Source of the DNA: Siphonodentalium dalli
Taxonomy: Eukaryota > Mollusca > Scaphopoda > Gadilida > Siphonodentaliidae
NCBI GenBank assembly: GCA_032622095.1
Contig: CP136068.1
Coordinates: 183,772,796-183,836,795, forward strand
Direction of reading: 5' to 3'
DNA: 64,000 nt
Shown: piece by piece, positions 24,879 through 36,183 of the stretch
Layout of the letters: each line of letters begins with the position of its first letter
Position numbering within the stretch: position 1 is the first letter of the stretch
Program-made: the position numbers and the translations under genes
The notes under the pieces: generated by a model
Seen by the model: the letters and a program-made list of their open reading frames with translations, nothing else
Database searches by the model: none
Told to the model about the DNA's origin: nothing

Positions 24879-26807
24879 TTAAGTTCGGTCTAGAAACTAC
24901 AAAACGCAATCTGAAATCCCTCCCCCGTGTGATTATAATGATCCAAGTCCCATTCCGATCGCATAATAAATAACACGTAAAATAAATAAATAATACCACC
25001 ACCGGTATTCGGATATTTCCGTGACTAAATTACGAGTGACGTAGTTGTGGGGAGCAAATTAAAAACACAGATTCGGAGCGGGAGTTTATTATGCTGACTA
25101 CTATGACGTAATCGTAAGTCAGCCGATACTAAAATGCGGAGTCGTATGTGCGCGTGTGGTGTATAAATAATGTTACGCTTTGGCCGTTTATCTGGAATAG
25201 AAGACAATAACTATGTGAATAAAGTAATTGATAGCGCCTAGAATGGTTGTTGTTTTTGTAGCCATTAATAACATGCAGGCACGTGTCTGCTATGGGGAAT
25301 AGATGGCATTAATTACTGCTTCGATTGTCTCGTATTCACTCGGTGATTTGTAATCACTCAGTGACTATTCATCAGTGTCAGTCGCGAACTTCATTGCACT
25401 CTAAAATGCCACAAAGTGAATAGAAAGAACATTATGTCTCTGGTCATACATATATAAGAAGCGCCCAAATGTTATATAAACACTGGGCTGTATAATGTTA
25501 ACTCTATTTAGGCGCTTTTGTTTTGTGTTTGTTTGTTGTTTTACTTTCGATATAAATATCCCGAGTGTCTGTATTATCCACATATAGGCAGTAGATGTAG
25601 TGTGTCCGGTTGTGGTCGGGCTAGCAATCCATTATTAAGTACCTCCAATAAGACAACACAGCGCGTAATTTATAACGCTCTTTATTGTCTACCGCTTTTG
25701 GGAGACGGAAGCATGGACGCTCTTTATATTTAAATGTCACAATACCACATACAAAATCACCCATGACATATCGAAATAGAGCACGTTCATAATTGAGTAC
25801 GCTCTTTATTGTCTAAACCGCGACAAAAACATGGACGCTCTTTATTAGAGGAAATTATTGGATTTTTTCTATGATAACGATTCAAAAAAATCCTTTCTAG
25901 AAAGTCAATATGTGCCATCAAAACACAAACTGAAAAACAATGCCAGGCTAGCCTTCAATTACAAAAAATGTCGTTATGCCAAACTGCAGCCTAACTAATA
26001 ATTATTGTAGTTTCAACAGTCTGTTTTGTATTCGAATGAATTATTTTGTTTACGCACTTATCGATCTTGACTGGAAGGATTTTAGCAAGCTGTTCACAGT
26101 CGTGCACTTCTCCACACAAAATGTTTCGTGTGAAGAAACAGACAGGAACATTATTCTGACGAATATAAGCCATCATGATACATGTACTAGTATAATAACC
26201 ACCACCTTTTTAATCACACCCCAGTTGTATTTAATTGTACGCATATAGCACACAGCGGGATGACACTAGTGTGTAAACTAGCTTCCGAAATTGGTACCAT
26301 ACAACGAAGAAGGAAGTACCGGTATACGGCCTAACTTGTATTCTTTCAGAAACAGTTAAATTAATTTCGCACGAAATTCCGCTCGCTCGTTGCATTTCTG
26401 CATAAATTAATCTCATTTCAAACAACTTTTATCGCCTCAAAGTGCATTTTAGATATCATTATTCGTTATATAATCCAACATTCTAGCAAATCCAGTTCAT
26501 AATTCAGCACGTTCAAACAGTTTTATTCCGTAATCGCTATTTATCGTAAAGGCTTAGGTAATTAACCGGCGTAATTTATCAACTCGTTACGCGATTGGCG
26601 GAATTATTTCAAGCTCCACCCATCGCTGTCTTCGGTAAGCGTCGATGCAGATGTTCGGTCAAGTGACCGCGATTTTTTTAATATCATAATAATAAAAATA
26701 CTATCTGCTCGATTTTGAATTTTCTTGGCGAAATGGGTCTGTCAGACATATATTATTAGTATTATGACGATAAACAAAATATTTTGTTGACAGACTAATT
26801 CCTTTAA
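24879..26807. other. Unique spacer between 36-bp repeat tracts
   Basis: About 1.9 kb of mostly non-repetitive AT-rich DNA separates the large array from its orphan island. No domain was recognised in the short open frames. It contains the paired ACGCTCTTTAT elements listed next. Confidence 0.4.
25672..25860. repeat. Two short elements bounded by ACGCTCTTTAT
   Basis: The word ACGCTCTTTATTGTCTA(C/A)CG occurs at about 25674 and 25799. Each is followed 45-50 bp later by CATGGACGCTCTTTAT (about 25714 and 25838). The complementary word AATAAAGAGCG also occurs at about 1041 and 17036. The pattern suggests a short dispersed repeat of about 60 bp. Confidence 0.5.
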
Positions 26808-26956
26808 ATTAAATACCAGCAAATCAGCACACCCGTTGTTCAAATGAAATACCAGTAAATCAGCACACCTGTTGCTTGAATGAAATACCAGAAAATCAGC
26901 AAAACTGTTGCTTAAATGAAATACCAGTAAATCAGCAAAACAGTTGCTTAAATGAC
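26808..26956. repeat. Orphan island of the 36-bp satellite (4 units)
   Basis: Four diverged units of the same 36-bp repeat, recognisable by ACCAGTAAATCAGCA and TGTTGCTTAAATGA, lie 1.93 kb beyond the main array and directly before the 33-bp array. Orientation matches the main array. Confidence 0.9.
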
Positions 26957-26982
26957 AAAACTGTAAAGCTGTTTACTCTTTT

Positions 26983-28207
26983 ATGCTGAAGATTATCACA
27001 CGTACCTCCGATAAAATGCCGACGATTATCACACCTACCTCCGATATAATGCCTCCGATTATCACACCTACCTCCGATAAAATGCCGACGATTATCACAC
27101 CTACCTCCGATTTAATGCCGACAATTATCTCACCTACCTCCGATTTAATGCCGACGATGATCACACCTACCTCCGATATAATGCCGACGATTATCACACC
27201 TACCTCCGATTTAATGCCGACGATGATCACACCTACCTCCGATTTAATGCCGACGATTATCACACCTACCTCCGATATAATGCCGACGATTATCACACCT
27301 ACCTCCGATATAATGCCGACGATTATCACACCTACCTCCGATATAATGTCGACGATTATCACACCTACCTCCGATATAATGCCGACGATTATCACACCTA
27401 CCTCCGATATAATGCCTACGATTATCACACCTACCTCCGATATAATGCCGACGATTATCACACCTACCTCCGATATAATGCCGACGATTATCACACTACC
27501 CTGTGATTTAATGCCGACGATTATCTCACCTACCTCCGATTTAATGCCGACGATGATCACACCTACCTCCGATTTAATGCCGACGATTATCACACCTACC
27601 TCCGATATAATGCCGACGATTATCACACCTACCTCCGATATAATGCCGATGATTATCACACCTACCTCCGATATAATGCCGACGATTATCACACCTACCT
27701 CCGATATAATGCCGACGATTATCACACCTACCTCCGATATAATGCCGACGATTATCACACCTACTTCCGATATAATGCCGACGATTATCACGCCTACCTC
27801 CGATTTAATGCCGACGATTATCACACCTACCTCCGATATAATGCCGACATTTATCACACCTACCTCCGATTTAATGCCGACGATTATCTCACCTACCTCC
27901 GATATAATGCCGACGATTATCACACCTACCTCCGATTTAATGCCGACGATTATCACACCTACCTCCGATATAATGCCGACGATTATCACACCTACCTCCG
28001 ATATAATGCCGACGATTGTCACATCTACCTCCGATATAATGCCGACGATTATCACACCTACCTCCGATATAATGCCGACGATTATCACACCTACCTCCGA
28101 TTTACTGCCGACGATTATCTCACCTACCTCCGATATAATGCCGACGATTATCACACCTACCTCCGATATAATGCCGACGATTATCACACCTACCTCCGAT
28201 ATAATGC
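26983..28207. repeat. 33-bp satellite array, about 37 units
   Basis: The head-to-tail 33-bp unit carries ACCTACCTCCGATATAATGC followed by CGACGATTATCAC. Every unit keeps a length of 33, so both strands are open. The plus strand reads a TPTSDIMPTII period (425 codons, 26983-28260). The minus strand reads a GVIIVGIISEV period (404 codons). One unit near 27490-27515 has a scrambled core without length change. No start context, signal peptide or unique domain supports translation, so I call it a satellite. Confidence 0.95.
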
Positions 28208-28232
28208 CTGCCGGATATGTGAGAACATCTCA

Positions 28233-28410
28233 ATGTGTCACCATAAATGGGCACGTATAGGAATGGAACAAACTGAAACAGGTCTAGCCGACAAGGTGTC
28301 AACATAAATGGGCACGGATAGGAATGGAACAAACTGAAATAGGTCTAACCGACAAGGTGTCACCATAAATGGGCACGGATAGGAATGGAACAAACTGAAA
28401 CAGGTCTAGT
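28233..28410. repeat. 61-bp tandem repeat, left part (3 units)
   Basis: CATAAATGGGCACG(G/T)ATAGG recurs with unit starts at 28241, 28302 and 28363, a period of 61. The units also share AATGGAACAAACTGAAA and GGTCTAGCCGACAAGGTGTC. The run is interrupted at 28410 by a LINE and resumes at 30260. Confidence 0.9.
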
Positions 28411-30259
28411 TTAAACATTTATTACCAATAAGTATATAACAATACAGATTGGCATTGGGATTGGAGGACAAGTGCGATCCACTTATACATAACCCCCTCT
28501 CCCAATTGCCGTTATAACACTGATACATAATAATTTGGGGTGTCAACACAATAGGTATATCATATTTACAAGTGTATACATACAGTATATCATTGTATAT
28601 TATTTGAAGTATGGTTTGTATAGTCTCACCACCCCACCAATTCTAAATAATTTCAATAATGATTTCAAGTAGCTGTTTTAAATGTGATACATGTACCTCA
28701 TGTGCATTGTTAACATTTTCACAATTTGCATTCAAATGATGCGAGCGTCTTAATAGAACTTTATCGGATTTTCCTCTTGAGTTGTATCTCGTAAGTAATT
28801 TTGCAAAGCTTTAAAGATATATTCATTTTCTAATTGTTTTAAGTTCGGGTCCCCAAATATTAATATCTTAACTGAATGTATAGTAAAGCGCAGAAGATTA
28901 TTACAAAGTGTAATTCTTTCTTCAAAGTGTAGGTGGCATTCAACAAAATAGTAGAAAGCATTTTCAACAGAATGTCCACACCTACATGTAGCAGAAATTG
29001 CTATATAATTTTGAAGTTTATCAGCTTGTACTACATTCACACCTCGGTTTACAATGAAGGATGTTTAATAGCCGTTTACCATATGAAAAATATGTTGGTG
29101 GTTTTAATGGCTTAGTTACTAGTGCTTTCTTGAACATATCGAGTGGAATGTTTCTTTCTTTCTTTTTCATCCAATTTGTTCCAATCCATAACGCATGTGG
29201 GGAAGAAAGTTTTATCTGTTCTTTTGCTATTTGAAATGGGACGATTTAAATTTGATGCATTTCTCAGTTCGTTATCACATTTATCCTGAACCTTTGACGG
29301 AAGAAGCTGAGTTAAGTAGGCGGGGGCTTTGCCGTTTGCAAAATTGTAAAATATACTCATTCGTTTAACATACCGCCTACTTTCCAGCTTCTCCCATCCG
29401 AGTTCAAAGAGCAACCTATCATGTGGGACCGATTTTGTACAACATGTAACTATACGCGCAGCTTCGATCTGTATATCATCTAGGCTTTTTAATAGATAGT
29501 CAGGTGCTCCAAACCATACACAACTAGCATACTCCATTAATGGACGGACGTGAGATAAATATAATATTTCGAGAGACTGACGGTTAAAAAGATATTTCAG
29601 TTTTCTCATATGGGAAAGTCTTGCATAGGCTTTAGTACATATATTTTCGATATAAATATTCCATGATAAATCTTCTGAGATGTCAATACCCAGGTTTGTG
29701 TGACTGTGCGTATAATCAAGGGTAGCTCCATTGAAAACTATATCTGGTTTTATAATATTTTCTATACTTGTAAACAGCAGTACTTTAGTTTTGGCACTAT
29801 TAAATTTGACTATCCACTTTTCAGCCAATTCATTGATTTTCCGCATGTCATTATTTATCGACGATTCTAAAGTTTGTAGATCAGAGTTTGCATTCATGAG
29901 ACATGTATCATCGGCAAATAGTCTAGCTCGGGATTCTAAATTGTCCGAAATGTCATTTATATATATGAGAAACATAAGAGGCCCGATTACGGGTCCTTGA
30001 GGGACTCCTGCTGTTATTGGTGCGTATTTGGAAAAACTGGAGTTAATTCGTACGCGTTGTTTGAGATTTTCAAGGTAGTTCACAGACCATTTAAGAAATT
30101 ATCTCCTTTAATACCATATTTATCGAGCTTATGTATAAGACCACGATGCCACACTTTGTCAAAGGCTTTGGAAATATCACAGAATACTGCACATGTCGTA
30201 TCACCTTTATCAAGCGCTTCTACTATATTATGAATACTTTCTATCAGTTGTAGTTCCGT
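28411..30259 (-). mobile_element. 5'-truncated non-LTR retrotransposon (Jockey/CR1-like LINE)
   Basis: This 1849-bp element lies on the minus strand. Its 3' end reads GGTAATAAATGTTTAA and its 5' end is truncated inside the reverse transcriptase domain. It is flanked by the 6-bp direct repeat TCTAGT (28405-28410 and 30260-30265), and joining the flanks rebuilds a normal 61-bp unit, so this is a genuine target-primed insertion. Coding remnants are described in the next entry. The 3' part (28411-28749) is untranslated, with no A-tail longer than the AATAAA-type end. Clade placement rests on the look of the reverse transcriptase motifs and needs a phylogeny. Confidence 0.85.
28750..30259 (-). pseudogene. 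Reverse transcriptase fragment of the LINE, frameshifted
   Basis: Three minus-strand open segments carry successive parts of one LINE reverse transcriptase. Upstream (to about 30090) is AVFCDISKAFDKVWH, the catalytic block with the first aspartate. The next frame (29112-30083) has ITAGVPQGPVIGPL, then LFADDT, the degenerate YxDD box, followed by FNSAKTK and the thumb region ending near ELGWEKLESRR. The last segment (28750-29040) has TCRCGHSVENAFYYFVEC, the cysteine/histidine-containing C-terminal motif common in such elements. One single-base loss near 30095 and another break between about 29040 and 29112 separate the frames. The N-terminus and endonuclease are absent. It is non-functional. 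Confidence 0.85.
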
Positions 30260-30350
30260 TCTAGTCGGCAAGGTGTCACCGTAAATGGGCACGGATAGGA
30301 ACGGAACAAGCTGCAATATGTCTAGTCGGAAAGTTGTCACCATAAATTGT
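30260..30350. repeat. 61-bp tandem repeat, right part
   Basis: The 61-bp units interrupted by the LINE continue here, with CCGTAAATGGGCACGGATAG at 30279 and CCATAAATT at 30340, again 61 bp apart. The first bases repeat the target site TCTAGT. Confidence 0.9.
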
Positions 30351-33300
30351 CTTATTTTGAATTGCAATGAAGTAATGTGCTGTCAATTGAGTTAAGAAAG
30401 TATGGCCTTCTACACGCGCCGTGGTCTGTTGCTGTGGTCTGTTGCTTAAACACTCCATCACCAAGTACATAACTGACGACGATTCCAGTGATATTTTGTC
30501 ATTATTACTACAGACCTACACTTATACTCACATATATAGAACTGCTTACTCATGTACATAACTCAAAATATCAAAAATAATCCTTTCGACGCCTCGCGGC
30601 CTTCGCACACATTCTAATTTTTTTAATTTGTAAAACCCAACTATATACCACGGTCCCATCTTTTACTGAAACTACGGGTATGGGACAATAATGAAACTTA
30701 AATTTGTTTAACTTCATACGTATATGCATTTTCCTTGTGATGGTTCATGATTCTACGATACTTGTACGCATACGCTTGTCATACACATTGACAATATATT
30801 CGGTTTTTGTTGGTATTGATTAATACCAAATCTGATTCCTTTGGTTTTGATCAAAACCAAATCTGAATCCCTTGGTTTTGGGACATGTTCAATACCATAT
30901 ATTGGTTTTGACTGATAGTCTTCAAGAGTTATCGTTACTGTTTCCGACTGTTTCCGTGTATAGCACATGGCCAGGCTGGCGATCGCCATTTAATTTCGAG
31001 TCGACTGAAACACATTCTAGTGTTAAAATCACAGTAAATAACTTAGTCTGGTGAAATGGGTGATCACAAATATGCTTCCCGATGGCCGGACAATCTAATC
31101 TTGGGGAATCTTGACAGGTATGTATATATAATAATTTAATTCACGGAATACTGATGACGCTACAGACGCTATATAAACTTAATGAACCAAAGCCAGGATC
31201 GCCTTATAATTGGCCTTATAAATATCCAATAACCTGTTGTGCTTTTAAAGTGATGTGAAACACTCCAATGGGGTGTTCCCAGACCTGCGGACAGAATAAA
31301 ATAAATAATCAGGCCAAAATAAGTTATCCAAATAGTCAGAAAACTGCATCATTGTTATAAACAAATTAAACTCAGCGACTTAAGTATTGGGACAATCATT
31401 TCAATAATGTTTATACTCAATAAGGTGCCCTTAATAAAGTAGTACATATTCACATTTGTGCGTAGTTCAACCGTTGTGTTCTCTGAAATGATACAGTGGA
31501 TATGGTTGGAATTTTAGTTCTTAATCTCAGGTTTTTGCTCCATAATTCTAATGGGGATAGTGTTTGGATACTATAAACTGATTGTTCATATATACCCATT
31601 TATGCCTGTTTTATGTATTATGTTATTACGTATTATGCCACGTGTCTGTCTATTAGTTCACTTTTGGATTCCAGATGATAACTTTAGATAGTCTCAACTG
31701 AGTTGAATGAAATTTGTGTGTGTTTTGGATCAGCACGTCAATTTCACCAGAGTTAAAGGCCTTTTGTTGGAATTACCATGGGCGTATTTTGCCACGCCCT
31801 AACAATGATTTAATATTCGATGAAATAAGTCTGCAATATATGTCTTTAAATCTGACTTTTTCTAAAACAGTATTTTATGCATTTCTTTTCAGAGTGTTGT
31901 TCACTGGCATTGGAAACTTTAGTACCAGAACGTGCACAGCATACAGAGGACAGCATACAGAGGAGGCATGTGTGTTATCTGTGCAGATAAAATGTTATTC
32001 GTCAACTGTTCATACATAAATATTGTACCACAATATACAAGTGTGGTGCAGCCTGTGGGAAGTTAGTAACATGCTATGCTGTCAGGTGCTGCTATATTCA
32101 CCAGATGTTAATGTAGAGGAGTTTACTGATCTTTAAATTACTACGGCATGGCAGGTGAAAAACAGATGAGCTGTCATTCTTGGGAATGTTCAATATAAGA
32201 AGGGGGTGATGAACTATATACTAAGTGTTAATTCATTGCAATTGTTGCAATGGTGATGTGTGCACAGAAATCAGGAATATACACTGCTGTGGAAGAATGG
32301 TTAGGATGACAATTATTCCTGTTGGATAAGTTTGAATTAAAGTTTAATTTCCAAAATCTCACTGTGTCTTCATTGATGTTTATCTTAAAACTTCATTCAA
32401 CATAGATGCAACCAATTATGTCATTTGGACAATTTCCTTCATCTTCGACTCTTAATTTTGGTTGCTTATGATATGATTGATGAATGGGGTGGCCCTCACA
32501 TGTGCAGGCAAATTACATGCCTCAATTTAAGGTTACTGACAGCAATTAAATGGTAGAATAGTCCTCAGGAGTTTGTTATTTCAGGAAATGTTACATGTAA
32601 TTTGCCATATCTTGCAGCATCTTGTGGAATTTAGTTCTATGCCAGCACGCACTCTTGCAAAAGTCATCACAAAAGTATGTGAGAAACATTTGACTGTTTG
32701 CGGACCAAATGTTTCTATCATAATAATTTCAGGACTGTGTAAACAGTAAATAAGTGATAACCGTAAAAAAAATTACATGGTCACAGTTTATTTTCTGTTT
32801 ACTTGGCAACCAAAATTATTATGATAGAAACCGTCAAAAATAATGGGTTTTCGTATAATATAAGATTTGACCAATTGACAAAAAGAACCCATATACATGT
32901 ACATGTATGTTTGTGGGAGGGTACGAAAGCCATAATATAGAAATTTGATAGCTTGTAGTATGCGAGTTATCAGCTGAATTTTTTTTCTGGAAATGGAATC
33001 TGGTGGCATCTGTTTCAAACTGTATAGCATCCTGAGTCTAAGGCCTTTTATAATTAGCCCTTTAATATATTAATGGATTGGTACACATTCATGTGTTGCA
33101 TATATTTTGTTGAGTATAGATATGGTACAATAAATGGGTGGATTTAGTGTACATTGCCCCTTAAAGGTTGCATAAGTATGTTGTATGGCACATTTATCAA
33201 TAATTGTGCAAAAAAAGGAACTTTTTATCAAAATCAAAATTGGTTTTATATATAAAACCAGTTTGGGTTTTGATCAAAACCAGTTGATCAAAACCAAAAC

Positions 33301-34254
33301 GTTTAAGAGTGTACACAAATAAGGCTGACATGCCACGAATGTAGAATGTCCCGTACCCCAGACAGGGCGGGACCTGAGACCGCCCATGTACCTGCCCACA
33401 GTCACCGGTAATTAGCTGCACACAATCCATTGTTAGTTTGTGAATCGCAAGAAGAGCTTCCATTTAAATTGAGTACGCTATGCGTGTGTTGGTGAGACTC
33501 CCCCGATGTCCCGTGATGTCATACATTAGGCATATGGAGCTTGTTCGTAGACCTAACTACCTGCCCACAGTCACCGATAATTAGCCTCACACAATTGGCG
33601 CTTGGTATTTGGTTTTTATCAAAACCTAATTTGGTTACATATATGGGACGAAGTTCAAAACCAAATATTTTTTTTAAACCAAAACGTTTAAGAGTGTAGT
33701 ATACTTATATTTTCTAAATTTTTAAAACACCAAGCATACTTCTGTTATGCTCCTGTTTTTCATTTATCTGACTACAAAATTGTCCAAGTGGCGCTTCGGA
33801 ATGTGTACCTGTATTCTGTGGTATTCCCAGCCCCCTGGATCTCTATATATTTACAACTAGCAGCTGATTAGTATTGTTTTGATAATTAAGCATGTGTTGC
33901 TTTTTATAAAGTGTTAGTCACACATGGGCGAGCACTGTTGACTACCTGCTACACAATTAAGGGTTTCACGAACATCTGATCATAATCACAGTGGTGCTTT
34001 CCTTGGAACTTTTTTGGCCAAATTCAATGCAATTCAATTTATTTATTCAATCTCATCGTATAACAATACATATTGAGAAGAAATGTGGTAGTGCATGCAA
34101 TTCACAATGATATGTATGAACATATGAATATATTGGAAATCAAACGGGATATTTGTGTATTCATAAGAAAGGTTGGCTTAATTTGGCAGCCATGAAAATT
34201 TATTTTGCCATTTTGAAAAACAGTATTCATGGGGCAATTGGCCACAAACAGCGC
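30351..34254. other. Intergenic, no gene recognised; scattered inverted repeats
   Basis: About 3.9 kb without a recognisable domain. GGTTTTGATCAAAACC-type palindromic words cluster at 30800-30920, 33240-33310 and 33610-33690. The last two clusters both end AAAACGTTTAAGAGTGTA. A 19-bp perfect inverted pair lies at 32711-32729 and 32813-32831 (GTTTCTATCATAATAATTT). CCTGCCCACAGTCACCG occurs at 33391 and 33560, 169 bp apart. A GATGATAACTTTAGATAGT word near 31675 links to the dispersed family at 43380 and 62090. Confidence 0.45.
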
Positions 34255-34625
34255 GGACCATGTTAGTAAAACTGATAAATAGAGTTACAACTTAGTAGTC
34301 GCAAAATTCCAACATATCCTCCCGAAAATACGCACATAATCGACCTATAATTTGAAATAGGTACAAGGTACATAATGTGATTATTTGATTATGAACTAAG
34401 CACATAATGGACTCATGACCGTTATTTCGTTTTATGGCGCGGACCACAGTGAAATCACATGTTAAAGAGCGTACACCTGCAAAGTCGGTAATGTGACTAA
34501 AACGCTCTCATTTTCAGCACATTATCAAACTTAAAATGTCGCGACTCTAAGCATATTATCTATCTAAATAAATTATATTATAAGCAGATAATGCTGTTTT
34601 CAAGAGAACATGCTGCAAAATTCAT
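34255..34625 (-). repeat. GATAATGTGC-family element, reverse orientation
   Basis: This is the reverse complement of the element at 52672-53045. It opens near CAACATATCCTCCCGAAAAT, continues ACGCACATAATCGACCTATA, carries the complement of ACGCTCTTTAACATGTG in its middle (about 34459) and closes AAGCAGATAATGCTG with AGAGAACATGCTG. It is non-coding, with imperfect inverted termini. Confidence 0.65.
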
Positions 34626-35564
34626 ATATAGGGCCAAATTTAGATTGGTTTCGTAACACACGGACAGAGACACAACCCATTTGTTTTTACCCATTTGTAG
34701 TCGCAAAATACAGGTAGGACCAAAACATTCGTTTCGCAAAATAAGGATGACAATTAGGATTACTGATTACGGCAATGCATGAGATGTTCGCTTCAAGCGA
34801 TCTACGAAATTAAACACAACACATACATTTATGTTCTATTCAATCGGTCAACTGGGATAGTTGCCGACTAACTGAGTCTGTATCTGTAAATGAAGTTTAT
34901 GGTAAAACCGAGAAATGTATACCATATCCGGTGTGGTGGTTTTAACATACTACAGGAGGAAATTCGTGGAATTTATAATAGTATTATTCATGTTGCTCAC
35001 CCGCAGACAGACGAAGCATCAGGGCTAGAAGGCACAAGCGATCGTAAAACATCTCAAAAACTTCCGCCTATAGCTAATAATAACAATATCGGATATATAG
35101 CTCAGTGAAATGTCTTCTTGATCAGCCGTTGCTCGTGTGACGCAGTCGTAGACAAGTATGCTGCTATGTAGTCTACAACGCATGCCGCAATTGGACAAAG
35201 ACCTGATATGTCGAATAGAGCACGTGATGCACCCATGCGTCATGCCATTGTCCCGTACACCGGTTCCATGAATGTCTCTATAATAATTGGCGATATACCG
35301 AGAGTTAATTGACCATTATCCTACAATGGAGAATCCAAGATCGCCGGTGTTTTGTGTTCTGTTATAAGAGGGAATAAATATTCACTACAAAGAACGCTTC
35401 CGTACTAAACGAGGGGAATGGGTTCGGTCTGGAGATGCATGTAATTGCCCGCTGCTGAAGCACGTGAGCTCTCAACGTATATTGTCATCCATTAGGATAC
35501 TTTTGTTTACAGCAGCCGTACTATCTGTGCGTTCTCTCTGACCCAAGATAATAATATCGAACCA
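34626..35564. other. Intergenic, no gene recognised
   Basis: About 0.9 kb between two copies of the GATAATGTGC family. The open frames on the two strands at 34890-35243 show no domain and overlap each other. Confidence 0.4.
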
Positions 35565-35960
35565 TAAATCTGTCCAGACTGTTCTCTGGAAGACCAGCAC
35601 ATTATCTGCTAATGAACAAAACTTGTTTTATGTAGATAATCTCCTTAGAATCGCATCATTTTGAGTCGATAATGTGCTGAACATGAGCACATCTTAGTCA
35701 CAATATCCACTCATAATGAGGCGATTATGTATATTATGTGCGGAGAATGCCTCAAATAAGCCAACCCACGATTGTTGTGATGTGTGCCCTTTAACATGTG
35801 TTGTCACTGTAGCCGGTTCCATAAAACGAAATAACGGCTGTGACCACATTATCTGCTTATTAAATGAGTCAAATAATCACAATATTTACCTATTTCACAT
35901 TATATGTTGATTATGTTCGTATTTGCGTGAGGATACATGTGTATGTTGCGACGACACGAA
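35565..35960 (+). repeat. GATAATGTGC-family element
   Basis: It starts near CAGACTGTTCTCTGGAAG followed by CCAGCACATTATCTGCT. It contains GAGTCGATAATGTGCTGAAC, CCCTTTAACATGTGTTGTCA and CATAAAACGAAATAACGGC, and ends TGTTGATTATGTTCG with GTGAGGATACATGTG. Order and orientation match 52672-53045. Confidence 0.65.
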
Positions 35961-36183
35961 TGTGAAACCCGTGAGCTTTCGTGCTCCCTGCAATAGAACA
36001 TATGAATTGCTCCGAGTAGTCTGCTAGTGTTCTGGCACATTATTTATGAAATAGCAGTGTTGTCTTCGATTGTTACCATCTAAGTCTATTTTGTATTTAC
36101 CAGGTTGCACGGCGAGCATACTATAACACAATAGTGTACACGCGCCATACCTGAAAGACTTTCCTGTACTGTTTATATAATAT
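35961..36183. other. Short spacer, nothing recognised
   Basis: No feature could be supported here. Confidence 0.4.

Noticed and set aside
26983-28260. 425-codon plus-strand protein
   Set aside because: 33-bp satellite translated; the opposite strand is equally open and no signal or domain is present.
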